Shown piece by piece: positions 34,830 to 47,232 of a stretch of 64,000 nucleotides of DNA; positions within the stretch are counted from its first letter, which is position 1; every line of letters begins with the position of its first letter. A program made the translations under genes and the position numbers. Location: contig MU832189.1 of the NCBI GenBank assembly GCA_029204225.1, positions 18,739-82,738 on the forward strand. The letters are read 5' to 3'. Under the pieces are notes generated by a model. The model made no database searches. It was not told the DNA's origin and saw only the letters and a list, made by a program, of their open reading frames with translations. The DNA is from Diphasiastrum complanatum. Lineage: Eukaryota > Streptophyta > Lycopodiopsida > Lycopodiales > Lycopodiaceae.

Positions 34830-35822
34830 CTGTGAACCACACAACTTGGCAGCGAGGACCAACAGCTTCGGTCACACTTCTTAAAAACTCAACTGCCTCC
34901 GTATCTGAAAGCTGCCCTACGCTGCTACCGTCCCAAATGACACATATCATACTATCCGGATGCTGCTGGCGCAACTCCTTGAGGCCGTGTGAATAATTTG
35001 CCTCAATGAACTTTACGGAATCAAGATGAACCCAGTTTTTGGAATTAGTTTTCCTCATCTCAGCCTCCTTCGTTGCCGCTGCAGATTCATCGACCACCGT
35101 ATATTTTACGCTGCATGCATCCAAGTTCAGAGGCAGGACAAGAACGTATTCCAGTTGCAAAACGTTTAGATTCAGGAATTTAGACCTCTGTTCATATGGT
35201 AGAATTTGCTCAATAAGGGATAGTTGGAACATGCAGTCATAATAAGAATAATTCAGGACTTAAGACATCTTTCACACTGGTACAATATATTCCAAAAGGG
35301 GCAGTTGGACCATGCGGTCATGTTGATACTGCATGAACCTCGTTTCCGCTCCTTTGAGGTCCGAGTTCAAGAGTCCGACACCCTTCGACCAAGCTAAAAC
35401 GGGAGATAGAGGGAAAACAATAATACTGGATACAAGATATACAAAATAAAAAACAACAGGATTGGATGGACTACCTTTGATAGCAAAAATTGAACTGGAA
35501 CGCTATAAACTCAGAGTAAATAGTAAAAAAACTTGTATTACCTGCCATGGCGGGCTTTTAGCGCATTCAAAAGAGCAATTATCTTGTACGTATTGCAGCC
35601 AAGCTGCACCAGGAGACTGTCCGGAGCAATACGACATGCAACCTCATCTGCAAAACTTTCCACAATAAACTTATCTGCAAATACAAGACCATTCGCTGCA
35701 ATTTCCTTGACATTGTCAAGCCCCTTCGACTCACCATTCCTTAGCTGCAGAGCAGATAATATATCCTTAAAACTCCAAAAGGCATCATTACTGATGCGCT
35801 TTTCTGCTGAGATTTGAGCCAT
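34830..35822 (-). CDS. EgtD-like SAM-dependent methyltransferase, partial two-exon gene
   Basis: Exon 1 is 35822-35542 (MAQISAEKRI...), then a GT-AG intron 35541-35111, then exon 2 35110-34830. The phases join cleanly to give 188 residues. The arrangement fits the histidine-specific methyltransferase (EgtD, Methyltransf_33) fold: motif I position LVQLGC (71-76) followed by a Leu-rich helix, a strand ending in VVDE (about 99-102), and GSSVGQL (155-161) where EgtD relatives have GS-[ST]-IGN-[LF], then an EAVEFLRSV helix and a PRCQVVWFTG strand. The glycine-rich loop is degenerate (GCNTYK). No exon for the C-terminal third is found before the repeats at 34.3-34.7 kb. A start at 35867 is also possible. 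It may be a truncated copy; function is inferred from pattern only. Confidence 0.5.
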
Positions 35823-36590
35823 TTTGCCGTCCGAAAAGAAACTGTACGCTATTACCTTAACACACACAACTGACCATCATATTTCACGATTGATAGATGT
35901 ACAGAAAGAAGATTGGATGAAGACAACAAAAATGAAGCTGAGAAGCAAGGACGGATGAGCTATTCAATAATCTTTCGATAGTGTCCCGTAAATTTTCGAT
36001 GTTTTCGATCCGTCAGCAACAAATCACGAACCTCGATCCTCGATCGCAAACAATCGTCGATAAAACTTAAGAGCGCTTGGGGATCGATGGGGCTTAATTT
36101 GACACGTGTTGCATAACATGTATTGATGTGGCGAAAGAGATGTCACACAGTGGGTTTCGTGTCAACCACAAATTGATAAGATTACAATTTTTTCAAAATT
36201 GTGGGAACATATTGGCACTCGATGTATTTGATTACGACCACTTCATTTTTTGCCACATGGTAACCAATGGTCAATCGTGAGATAACGTGGCAAGATCTGA
36301 ACGTCGATAGCGATATCCTATGCCATTTTTTGGAAATTGTCCCCCCCGGCATTGTTATTGAAGTCCATGGCTCTCAGGCCTTCCATTCAAGAGCAGGCAT
36401 TTCCCAAGGGCATGGCTCCTGCCAAAGGTCCCTTTTCCCAAATGTTTAATGTGAATAGCCAATGATTGACTACCACATACAAAATTCGGCATTCAATTTA
36501 GTGCTAGGTGTCAATTTTTTGTGGGTGTCCTCTAAATATTTAGATGCAAGGTTTTTGCAAGGTGTTAAGTTATATACAATGTAGCAACGC
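35823..36590. other. Upstream region of the methyltransferase-like gene
   Basis: No coding sequence recognised. The part nearest the gene (about 35960-36070) is relatively CpG-rich and could be the 5' leader and promoter. No core element is convincing by eye. Confidence 0.3.
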
Positions 36591-36591
36591 T

Positions 36592-36712
36592 AGTTGGGCA
36601 ATGCCATGTAAGGGGCAAGCCCCTAAGATGTCACTTCGCAGCGGTTGGGAATCGAGCCTGAGCCTCTATCTGGCCACAACTAACAACTCTACCCATACAC
36701 CTTGTTGAGATT
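36592..36712 (-). repeat. SINE-like, tRNA-derived sequence (candidate)
   Basis: On minus, TGGGTAGAGTTGTTAG resembles a pol III A box. About 35 bp later GGCTCGATTCCC is one change from the B-box consensus GGTTCGANNCC. There is no cloverleaf or usable anticodon, so it is not a tRNA gene. Confidence 0.35.
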
Positions 36713-36839
36713 GACAGATGCAAGGTTTTTGGCAAGCTCACACGTAAATTGTGATGTTCAAGGTTGCTCCCAAGACAAAGTAAAAATGTATATAGATTCA
36801 GAACAAAGAGCTAGAATGGAAGGCTAGTGTTATACAATC

Positions 36840-37027
36840 TTAGCCAAAAATGAAAAGTGCGTATCAAAATAGAGAAAATATAATAAACTGAAATAGCCAA
36901 TGTCAGCCAAAAATGAAAAGCGCGTATCAAAATAGAGAAAATATAATCGATTGAAATAGCCAATGTCAACCAAAAATGAAAAGTACGTATCAAAATATAG
37001 AAAATATGATAAACTTAAATTGAATAT
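36840..37027. repeat. Tandem repeat, 3 x 63 bp
   Basis: Units start near 36843, 36906 and 36969 with CCAAAAATGAAAAG and differ by a few substitutions. The small minus-strand frame across it just repeats FHFWLTLA. Confidence 0.9.
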
Positions 37028-37936
37028 TATATATGTTAGCTAATACATAAAACTAGTGTATGATGGTTAAAAGTTGAAAGCCAATTTTATTTTTTATTTT
37101 TTGAATCCATCATTGTCATTAAATAAGTGTTGAAAATTAATCTAAACTTCAATCAAATGTGTATCACATGTACATGAACAAATGTTATAGTTATGACATA
37201 CAAAGCAAAGTCATATGTGAGAGAAAAACAAAAAAAACTTGGATAATTTTATGATTTCAAATGAGACAAGATGCAACAACTATTGCTTTGAGCTTATATT
37301 CTAAAAATTTGTATCAACATGAATCAAGAGTTTAAAAGAAAACACAATTTTAATTTTGGATGCTCCTCCATCTAAGATCCATGTTGCTTGTTTTTGTTGT
37401 AAGTAGTTAATTTCATTCTCTATAATTCTTGCTAATGACAATATAACAAAGAAAATTCATGTATGGAAAAAAAAAATGCTATTTTTTTTTTTTAAGATTA
37501 TAAGTGTCTCTAAATGCACATAAATGTGTTCTCACTTAAACAAGAACATAAAAGAAAAATATATTTGTAAATGCACCTCCATATAAGATCCATGTTCCAT
37601 GTTATGTCAATAGTTTTCTAGCCCCACATCACATAAAGATTTGTTCCACATGTACAAACTATGTGCAAGTTACAAGATACATGTCTCGTCTAATGTGACC
37701 AATGGTCTATAACCGTGGATCTAACAATAATCTAAAAACCCTAAGAAGATCCAAACAATGTAAGTGTTGAATCTTTTATGGAACTATTATACTGGAAACG
37801 ATGACAAACGAAAAGTGTCAAAGATCAATAGTAGGCAAGCAATAAATCTTGCAAACAATAGCGAGTTTTCTCCATATCTCCTCAAATTAAGAGATCTCAT
37901 TTATCTTCAACTAGCCATAGAAGCAACCACATATGG
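37028..37936. other. A/T-rich non-coding sequence
   Basis: I see no gene, RNA or repeat structure. It is the left flank into which the copia element at 37942 inserted. Confidence 0.5.
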
Positions 37937-37941
37937 GCAAC

Positions 37942-40900
37942 TGTTGGATTATTCTCCTTCTTACTAATCGACTAGTCGGGTTTAATCCTAATCCATTGTT
38001 TATCCAGTTCTGCGGATTTTTTCGTGTCTTTACACAATTTGCAGATTTACAAGTGTTTTTACACTGCCTGTAGAAATACACGGAGTTTGACAACAGTGTC
38101 ACATTTTCTCTCTCTACAATCCAGACTGTCACCTGTCAAGAATCTTGTGTAAAAATGCAGTGTCGTCTTTTTTGCATTTTTCGCCTGTCAGGAATTATGA
38201 GTAAATATGCAGAGTCGCATTTTTCGCATTTTTCAAAGTGCCTCAAATGTTAAGGAAATGACTCTGGCAAAGTGTGGGGCTACCCTAAATGAGATTTAAG
38301 GACACTGTTGAGTTTTTCGCAAAAGCTGACGTTGTCGCCTTTTCACAACATTGTCGCCTGTGGCAGTTTTAGTTCATTTATGCAGACAGACTGTTTATGG
38401 CCAATTTTTATCGCTTATCAGCAATCAATTTCAAAGAAGGAACTGGATAAATGCCAGCGGACACCAGCCAACTGGCAATCGCATTTGACGACCTAATTAC
38501 TTAGTATGAATCAGCTCTTCATACATCTCTTTTCAAGTTCTGCAGCAACAAATCAACATTGTGAATTGTGAAGGAGTTGAGTGTTATTACACGACGCTTC
38601 TTGCGCTCTTATCAAGCAGATCATTCATAATCAGAAAGTATTGTTGTTAGTTCTCTATCAAGTTTTCAAGCTTAAACTCTCTTGAGCATTCTAGCTTAGT
38701 CTTTTAGAGATCTATTTTAGAGTTGTTATTGCACTACAGCTTATCAGCAGAGCGCTCGTTAGCATCTGATTTTGTTTTTCTGAATCAATATTGTCTTCTT
38801 ATTGCATTCAGTATATGTTAGAATGCATGCATCTCTATATTGCTTTTGTAACTGATAGAAATTGTCTGAGAATTCAATACTTTATATTTGGCTTCGTAAT
38901 TACTTAGTATCTAGTGATTTCAAAGTTAGTTGCTAAAGATTGAACTTTATTTCATCACTACTGCTTTGTTCGATTTTGGCGTAGTCATGCATTGGAAGTA
39001 GGAAGTTTCTGCATTACATTATCTATCCTATTTTCGACATGGTATCAGAGCTTACCTACATGGTATCAGAGCGTTGATTCTTCTTCAGGGCCTACTACTA
39101 TTTCGATATCAAGGCGAAAGCTCTAATACTTGATATCTTTCGCGATATCAAATTGATATCATATTTTTCAGTTTCTTTCATCGTTTTAGTATCAGAGAAT
39201 TTATTTCCTATTGTTGGCATTATTACATCTTAGCGTCATCGATACAATCAACAAACTAAGTTTCAGATGGATTCTCAAAATAAAGCTGGTCTTATTGCAG
39301 ACAAGCTGAATGGATCCAATTATCATTTGTGAAAATTTAAGATGAAGACCTTGCTAATCGCCAACGAGTTATGGGATGTTGTTACAGGTACAGAAGTAAA
39401 ACCTAAAGACGACACAGAAGACTCAAAGTGAAAATCGAAGGATGGTAAAGCTTTTGCGCTTATTATCCTCAATATATCATATACACAGATTGGACACATA
39501 GCTGAAGCTAAAACTTCAAAAGACGTTTGGGACATCCTGAACTCACTATATGACGTGAGGGATGTAACTACTAAGTTACATCTCCGAAGGAAATTCACAT
39601 TCAAGATGTCTAATGGTGATTCTCTTCATAGTCACATTAACCAGTTTAAGAATCTCTTGCAACAGATGGTTGTTGTCGGATCAGTCATAGACAATCAAGA
39701 CACAATTATGACATTGCTTTCAAGCTTGCCCTCTACATATGAGAACTGGGTGATGATCACATCGACACACTCAAGTGGATGAAGGCGCATTCATGGTCAA
39801 CGACCAAAGCGCATCTTTGGATGATTCATGGTTTCTTGATTCTGGAGCAACTCAACACATGACCAATCAACGTGAGATTTTCAACTCCTATACGCCTTAC
39901 AACACGAAGAAATTGGTTCATCTTGGTGACAATAGTACTCACACTATTGAAGGTGAAGGTACTATAAGATTGTGATTCCAGCATGATCAATTCAAACTAC
40001 TATCAAAGGTCTTATATGTTCCTAAACTCTCTAGAAATCTGTTATCAGTAAGTAGAACTACAGATTTAGATCATAAGATAGAATTCGAATCTGATCAGTG
40101 CAAAATTATTGATAGGAGTAGTAAGATCCTTGCACTCGGCAAGTGGCAGGGTTACATACATAGATTGGCACATTGTTATTCTGAGTCTGGTCAAGCCTTG
40201 AAAACCTCTGTTCTAATCAATAAAGTATTACTATGGCATCATCGCCTAGGACACTTGAATTATGCATATGTTTTGTCCAGACAATCCATGGTTCTTGATC
40301 TCGACTATCCTTCTGGTAAGGTCGATCTCCCTGTCTGTCATAGATGCATCTTTGGAAAGCAGGCTAGGATTCCTTTTAGATCAAATCATAGGCATGCAGC
40401 AAAAGGTCTGTTAGATGTTGTTCATACAGATATGTGTGGACCTATGCAAAGTATTTCATTACTTTTATCGACGAATTCTCCAGATGAACCACTGTTTATT
40501 TCATTAAACAGAAATCAGAGGCTTTCATCAAATTCAAACAATTCAAAGAGCATGCTGAGAATCAAACTGGAAAACGAATCAAAGCACTAAGGTCAGATAA
40601 CGGGCGAGAATATATCTCCACCAAATTCAAGGAGTATTGCCTTAACAACGACATTGAGCAACAATACATTACTGCCTATTCGCCTCAGTCAAATGGTCTT
40701 GCTGAGAGAAAGAACAAAACCTTAGTTGAATCAACAAAGTGCATGTTATCACATGCGACACTTCCGAAGTCCTTCTGGGCTGAAGTTGTTTCAATAGCAG
40801 CCTATATTTAGAACAGATGTCCTACTAAGGGTCTCTCAGACAAAATACCATTCGAAGTTTGGACAGGTACCAAACCTTCTTTATCAAACCTACGAGTTTT

Positions 40901-43796
40901 TGGATGTACTACTTTTGCACAGATATCTCTTGATCTTAGGAAGAAGTTCGACTTCCAGAGTATCAAATGTATTTTCATCGGCTACACTACTTCAGATCAA
41001 GCCTACAAGTTGTTCGATCCCATCGAGTCAAAGATATTCACTAGCCGAAATGTCATCTTCATCGAAGATCAGTTTCAAAACCTCAAGGGAAAAGGCAAAG
41101 CCCACATAGCTGACTCTTCGATTTCATCCGACACATTGAACTTTCCAGTTCCTCAGCCGACTATTCCCATTGAAGGTCCAAGCTCTTCTACTTTTAACAA
41201 ACAACAAATCAACGGCGAATCAGAAGATGATGATGTTGCAGTTCAGCAACTACAGTATGATGGGAATGATCAACTTTCTCTATTACCCAGAAGATCTTCA
41301 AGAGCAAGCAAACCACCTAACCAGTATATCGACGAGTATGCAGCCTATCTTATTCAGGAACCGACGTCTGTCCAAGAGGCACTCAATCAGCCTGATTCAG
41401 ATCTCTGGAAAGAAGCTATGGATAAAGAGTATTCATCTCTTATCAAGAACCAGACATGGATAATTGTCGAATTACTTGCTAGCAGAAACGTAGTTGATTG
41501 CAAATGGATTTTCAAAGTCAAGTATAATGCAGATGGAAGCATCAACAGGAGAAAGGCATGACTTGTCGCTAGAGGATTTTCCCAGGTATACAACATCGAT
41601 TCCACTGAGACCTTTAGTCCAGTAGTCAAGCATTCTTCTATTCAACTTTTGCTATCATTTGCCTCGTGCAGCAGATTTGAAAATACATCAAATGGATGTA
41701 CAAACAGCATATCTCAATGGAGCTATCAAAGAAGACATTTACATGGTGCAACCTGAAGGTTATATTATCGAGGGTAAATACAATCATGTGTGTAAACTCG
41801 ATAAGGCACTTTATGGCTTGAAGCAATCTGTTCGAGCATGGTTTCAAAGGATCAATACTTCTCTTATTGATCATGGCTACACACCTAGCTCTTCAGATTC
41901 AAATGTTTACTTCAAAGCAGTGCAGCAATATTTTATCATTATCACTTTATATGTGGATGATACATTGTTTTTCAACAACAGTACCGATCTTATAAAAGAG
42001 GCCAACGCAATGCTATCTTTTGAATTCAACATGACCAATCTAGGCGAAGCTCATTTCTGCCTTGGTATACAAATCCACAGAGACAGAAAACAGAAGGTGG
42101 TCTACATTACACAACAGAGGCACATCTACAACATGTTAGTCAGATATAATCTGATTAATTGCAAGTTAGCTCTCTCACCAATGGAACCAGGTATCAAATT
42201 ATCAAACGACCAGTGTCCCTAAACAATTCATGAGAAGCAACAGATGCGTGAGTATCATTACCATTCTATAATAGGATCTCTTATATATGCCATGATCAGT
42301 ACCAAGCCAGACATATCTTTTGCAGTCTTCCGGATTTACATTCTTCCTCAACAATGGTCCAATTTTCTGGAATAGTCGCAAGCAATCTTCAATAGCTCTA
42401 TCTTCCACAGAATCAAAGTATATCGTAGCCTCTCAAGCTACAAAGGAAGCAATTTGATTGAGGAACTTACTCTCAGATATTGGTATGAACCAATATGCTC
42501 CGACGACATTATTTTGTGATAATCAAAGTGCCATTGCTTTATCAACCAACCCTAGATTTCATTGGAGTAAGCACATTGAACTGAAGTATCATTTCAAACG
42601 AAGAGGTCAGATTGCAGTACTGTAGAACGCAAAATATGACAACAAATATTTTTACCAAAGCATTAAGTTTGGAAGCACACAAAAGATTCTGTGTAGAGCT
42701 AAGTTTGAAAGTCAAGGCATTCAAGGATTCAGATTAAGGAGGACTATTGGATTATTCTCCTTCTTACTAATCGACTAATCGGTTTTCATCCTCATCCATT
42801 GTTTATTCAGTTCTAAGGATTTTTTTGTGTCTTTACACAGTCTGCAGATTTACAAGTGTTTTTACACAGTCTGCAGAAATACATGGAGTTTGACAACAGT
42901 GTCGCATTTTCTCTCTCTACAATCCAGACAATGTCGCCTGTCAAGAATCTCGTGTAAAAATGCAGTGTCGTCTTTTTCACATTTTTCGCCTGTCAAGAAT
43001 TACGAGTAAATATGCAGAGTCGCATTTTTCAAAGTGCCTCAAATATTCAGGAAATGACTCTGGCAAAGTGTAGGGCTACCCTAAATGAGATTTAAGGACA
43101 CTGTTGGGTTTTTTGCAAAAGCTGACACTGTCATCTTTGTGCAACTGGCAATCGCATTTGACGACCTAATTATAACTTAGTATAAATCAGCTGTTCATAC
43201 ATCTCTTTTCAAGTTCTGAAGCAATAAATCAACCTTGTGAATTGTGAAGCAATTGAGTGTTATTACATGACGCTTCTTGCGCTCTTATCAAGCAAATCAT
43301 TCATAATCAGAAAGTATTGTTGTTAGCTCTCTATCAAGCTTTCAAGCTTGAACTCTCTTGAGAATTCTAGCTCAATCTTTTAGAGATTTATTTTAGAGTT
43401 GCTATTGCACTACTGCTTATCAGCAGAGCTGCTTATTATCAGACTTATTCTCAATTTCTCAGAGACAACTTAGAGTGCGCAGTTTCTATCCGCTATTGTT
43501 TTGCGCTCATTAGCAACTAATTTTGTTTTTCTGAATCAATACTATCTTCTTATTGCATTCAGTATATGTCAAAATGCATGCATCTCTGTATTGCTTTTGT
43601 AACTAATAGAAATTGTCTGAGAATTTAATACTTTATGTTTGGCTACGTTATCACTTAGTATCTAGCGATTTCAAAGTTAGTTGCTAAAGATTGAATGTGA
43701 TTTTCATCACTACTGCCTTGTTCAATTTTTTATAGGCGTAGTCATGCATTGGAAGTAGGAAGTTTCCACATTACATTATCTATCCTATTTCCGACA
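37942..43796 (+). mobile_element. Complete but decayed Ty1/copia retrotransposon (5855 bp)
   Basis: GCAAC is duplicated at 37937-37941 and 43797-43801. The 5' LTR is 37942-39040 (1099 bp) and the 3' LTR 42745-43796 (1052 bp, its TG mutated to TA). The primer-binding site TGGTATCAGAGC is exact at 39041-39052. A purine-rich tract (TTAAGGAGGA) precedes the 3' LTR. The LTRs differ by many substitutions and by reciprocal indels: the 3' LTR lacks about 130 bp near 43130, and the 5' LTR lacks about 75 bp near 38760. This is an old insertion. Confidence 0.95.
39267..42730 (+). pseudogene. Copia gag-pol polyprotein, multiply broken
   Basis: Gag begins MDSQNKAGLIADKLNGSNYH and continues with stops at Trp positions (TGA at about 39330 and 39429). 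The zinc knuckle is missing: gag runs out at about 39780 and protease (FLDSGATQHM) starts within 60 bp, pointing to an internal deletion. Integrase zinc and core segments (WHHRLGHLN, CHRCIFGK, VVHTDMCGPM) lie at about 40230-40440. Reverse transcriptase runs about 41400-42220 with KWIFKVKY, ALYGLKQS and YVDDTL. RNase H is a shortened remnant to about 42730. TGA replaces Arg at about 41560 (RRKAxLVARGFSQ). Confidence 0.9.
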
Positions 43797-43814
43797 GCAA
43801 CTATATCTATTGCC

Positions 43815-44110
43815 ATGAACTAAAGTATGATCTCTTGATTATGTACTTTGTCTCTGACCTTATGGTGCTTTATCTCAATGTGTTTGGACCTGGAATGAAA
43901 CTTAGGATTAAGAGATGAAGTTATACTACTCTAATTATCACAAAAAACCATTGTGGGCTATGATTGAGAAAGAACATCATTTGATAAGAGGCACTTTAAC
44001 GAGATTGATTGTTTTTCAGCATTGTAGTAGCAATGTACTCAACTTCTATAGAGAATAAAGTAGTAGAAGTCTACTTTAGTATTATCATTCCAAGAGTAGA
44101 GGTTATGTAC
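43815..44110 (-). pseudogene. Older copia RNase H remnant
   Basis: Minus-strand translation gives LFSIEVEYIATTM (about 44080-44030), like the LSSTEAEYIA motif, and then NPKFHSRSKHIEIKHHKVRD (about 43920-43850), the typical copia RNase H C-terminus. Frames are broken. The complete copia element inserted immediately next to it. Confidence 0.7.
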
Positions 44111-46235
44111 GTGCAAAAGAAAGTTCTTAAGAGCTTCATAGATTTATGGGTTTGTGACTTTAACTTTGTATTACATAGTTAGAAACTCAATTAAGGGGTG
44201 GTTGTTGATTATGCTAGAACTATGGAACTCTAGCTTCAAGTGGAATTTTAAGAAGTTTTCTCTAGGTTTGGGAGTTATCTCTAGCAACAAGGATCAAATG
44301 ACCGTAAAGGATGTAGTACCAAGATCAAGAAGGCCAAGGCCCCCCTATTTCAGTTGGAGCAATACAAATGTCCAAATTTAGCAAGTTGGGCTTGTCATGT
44401 GAGAATAAAAATTATAAATTCACTCAAGCCTAGAATTAAGGGGAAATGGCAACATATGATTCATAACAAAGAGTGTGAAGTAGGAAGAGAGGATGTGCTT
44501 CAAGAAAATGAGTCTAGAAGCAAAATTTAGCCCTTACGAAATCCATTTCTTAAGTTTTGTGGTGAGTGAAGCAAGGACCTAGTTAAATTCATATTTAGTA
44601 GAAAAGAAGGCCCTAGGGGAAAGCCAAGTATCTATAGGGAATGCCATGTTCAATGGCTCTAAGACCCAATCTCAAGATCCAATATCATGTGAGAAGAGAA
44701 TATTTTAAAATTATTCAAATTGATTTTGGAGCCACTATCCATAGTGGTGATAATGATCATAAGAATAAAAAACATCATTTTCCACCTACCAAAACCATTG
44801 TTTGAATATTCACACATACAAGCTCACATTCAATATGCATATTGAAAGCCTTCAAATATTCTAAACTAGGAAATCTTTCCATAAAGTACACAACTATAGC
44901 CGAATTCTACAACTTAGAAATACATGCAAGATAAACTACTCTTTTAGGCTTGGAGTACTAATGTTTCCTAACCTACTAAATACATATAGAAGTTGTATAT
45001 AAAGGATTATCTTCATATCTTGAAATTAGCTTGATGCATTTTGAAATACTTTAAAAGCAATTCATGTACCATATGTAGCAAGCTTGTGATTGACATAGGC
45101 CCTTCACCATGTTACCTATATTTGAAAAATATATTCTACTTCTAATGGCAACATTCTTAACATCATTAAAAATTATAACAACTCTTGCTTCTCATAACTC
45201 TCTTTGATCTGATTATTAAGAGTACCATGAAGGAGATACCAATCCTAAGTTGCTTTCCTTTTTGTTATCACTTCTTGATAATCCCCCAGCATTAGCATGA
45301 TTCTCTCCAATGTTTTCAAATGAACTCCTTTTGTCTTCATGTATTTTACGTTCAAGTAACACATGTTGTGTTCTCATTCTAGAATGTGAGAAAGTCTTCT
45401 TCAATGACTTTTGAGTAATTGTGGCTTTTATAGATCATATTTGTGCATATCTTGTGCAAAACTAAACAAAAGAAATTTTGAAATATTCTCGTCTATGTTG
45501 CATGTTGGCCTTGAATCACCTTAATATGTCTGAACATGTTTCCATTGAATTGCTTCAAGTTTCTTCTTTGATAGAGGCCATCTATTTCTAGAAAGATGGA
45601 TGTTGCATATTATCAATACTAGTACATGTAAATTTTGCCAACCCTTTAGGACCAAGAATGGAGACCTATCATAAAATTTCTACTATATTTTGAGATACTT
45701 TTACCTTGCATAATATGTATGCCAAATTGATAAAGTGGAACCTTATGGAAATATCAAAAGAAGCCTTACAAAGTCATATGGTCCCTATCCCAAGCAATAA
45801 CTTTTGTAGTTTAAATATTAGATAATTTTTTGACGTCGTAACTTTCACTATGCTTGACTTACAAATGAGACTTACATACCACATGATACAAACCTACAAC
45901 TAATTTACACACTTATTGAGACCAAAGGGGGTCTATTGATATATTGTTTGGAAGTATAAACTCTTTGACTTTAATAGCAGCCAACACATTGAACGTGAAC
46001 TCAAAGACAAGCAACTCTAGCAATAGGATAGATGAAGAGAAAATTTGACCTCCAAAGAACACTATGAAGAGACACAAAGCAGTAAGAAAAAAGTGTTAAA
46101 CAAACCAAAGCACAACTATGTGTTAGATTTCCTATGCTCAGCCTTAAACAAATCGTTCAAGTAATGAGCATCTTGAAAATCGAAGGCCGACTACATGTTT
46201 TTAGACCTTCACATGTTTCCCTTTAAGATTTTTTT
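44111..46235. other. A/T-rich sequence without recognisable genes
   Basis: No conserved motif seen on either strand in about 2.1 kb. It may be more of the decayed minus-strand copia pol, but I could not anchor any domain. Confidence 0.4.
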
Positions 46236-46239
46236 GCCT

Positions 46240-46650
46240 TAACCATTTTTTAAGCACCTTCACCTTTTTCGCACCTTCGCAAAAAATGTGACACAATGGC
46301 CAAGTGGCAAAAATGCCTTGTAAACCATTCTTAAGGCACCTTCGCCTTTTTCGCCTTTTTCGTCTCTTTGCGATAAATGCGACAAAGTGGCCAGAATGTC
46401 TTAAAAACCATTTTAAGACACCTTTGTCTTTTTTGGCTTTTTTGTTGTCTTTAATCTAAAGCACCTTCGTCTTCTTTGATGCCTTTAACCTAAGGCACCT
46501 TCGCCTTCTTCGTTGCCTTCAGTGTAAGGCACTTTCGCCTTTTTTGGCTTTTTCACTGTCTTTAATCTAAGGCACCTTCGCCTTCTTCGGTGCCTTTAGT
46601 CTAAGGCACCTTCACCTTCTTTGATGCCTTCAGTGTAAGGCACCTTCGAT
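46240..46650. repeat. Degenerate minisatellite, about 35-bp unit
   Basis: Repeats of AAGGCACCTTCGCCTTCTTC plus a GCCTTTAGT-like tail, most regular from about 46440 to 46650, with longer degenerate units before. Many units differ at CpG (CG/TG), as expected for methylation decay. Confidence 0.8.
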
Positions 46651-46805
46651 TTTAATTCAAAAATAAATGTGTATTGAATCTAGTTTTCAAAAAACTATGG
46701 CAATTTTCTCATCCTTCTACACTAATTTCGCTTTAAAAAACTGAGAGAATCCTACAAAAATGTCATTGTAGAAACAACTACTTTTTTATCATTAGAGTAC
46801 AAAAA

Positions 46806-46905
46806 TGCTTCTTGGTTTCCAAGAGGAGGCTCAAACCTGGGACCAAAAGAAATGTTGGATGCCAAGCTAACAAACCGAGCCAGCCCTCTTGGGTCAAACA
46901 GCAAA
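46806..46905 (-). repeat. SINE-like, tRNA-derived sequence (candidate)
   Basis: On minus, TGGCTCGGTTTGTTAG (A-box-like) is followed about 30 bp later by GGTTTGAGCC, one C-to-T change from the B box GGTTCGANCC. The whole is about 80-100 bp with tRNA-like spacing but no functional anticodon arm. Confidence 0.4.
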
Positions 46906-47039
46906 AATGAAATTTTTCGAAGAAAGTTTCCCTTTTGTTCCGTCAATTTTTTTCAAAATTGCAGTCATTCTGAAACCGTAGTTCATTCACGTTCTAAAAC
47001 CATGGTCCATAAATTATGATGTTTCTTTGCTTCATACAT

Positions 47040-47140
47040 AGCTAAGGTGTGTTCCTTGGGACGGGTCACGTGGAGGTCTAGCCGGCCAATTTATGGCGGT
47101 TGACCCGGTAATATGACCTCTTGGCAAGTTCTATGATGGA

Positions 47141-47188
<48 letters not shown>

Positions 47189-47232
47189 AAACAGATCTGA
47201 GAAGGAAAAGACTGTGGATCGATCGAGAAAGG
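47040..47232 (+). promoter_or_regulatory. Promoter-proximal region and 5' leader of COX5C
   Basis: A G-box core CACGTG lies at 47067-47072, and a (GA)n run at about 47146-47180, of a kind common in plant 5' leaders, sits about 55 bp before the start codon. The transcription start cannot be placed from sequence alone. Confidence 0.4.

Noticed and set aside
35113-35232. Extending the methyltransferase exon 2 upstream through the contiguous open frame
   Set aside because: The acceptor after GCATGCAG at 35111 joins exon 1 in phase and gives the expected loop-to-strand spacing. The upstream part matches nothing in the family.
36592-36712. A tRNA gene on minus with a B box
   Set aside because: No acceptor stem pairing or anticodon loop can be drawn; at best it is a tRNA-derived SINE.
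39041-39052. tRNA-like match TGGTATCAGAGC at several places
   Set aside because: These are primer-binding sites beside LTR ends, only 12-13 bp long, with no tRNA body.
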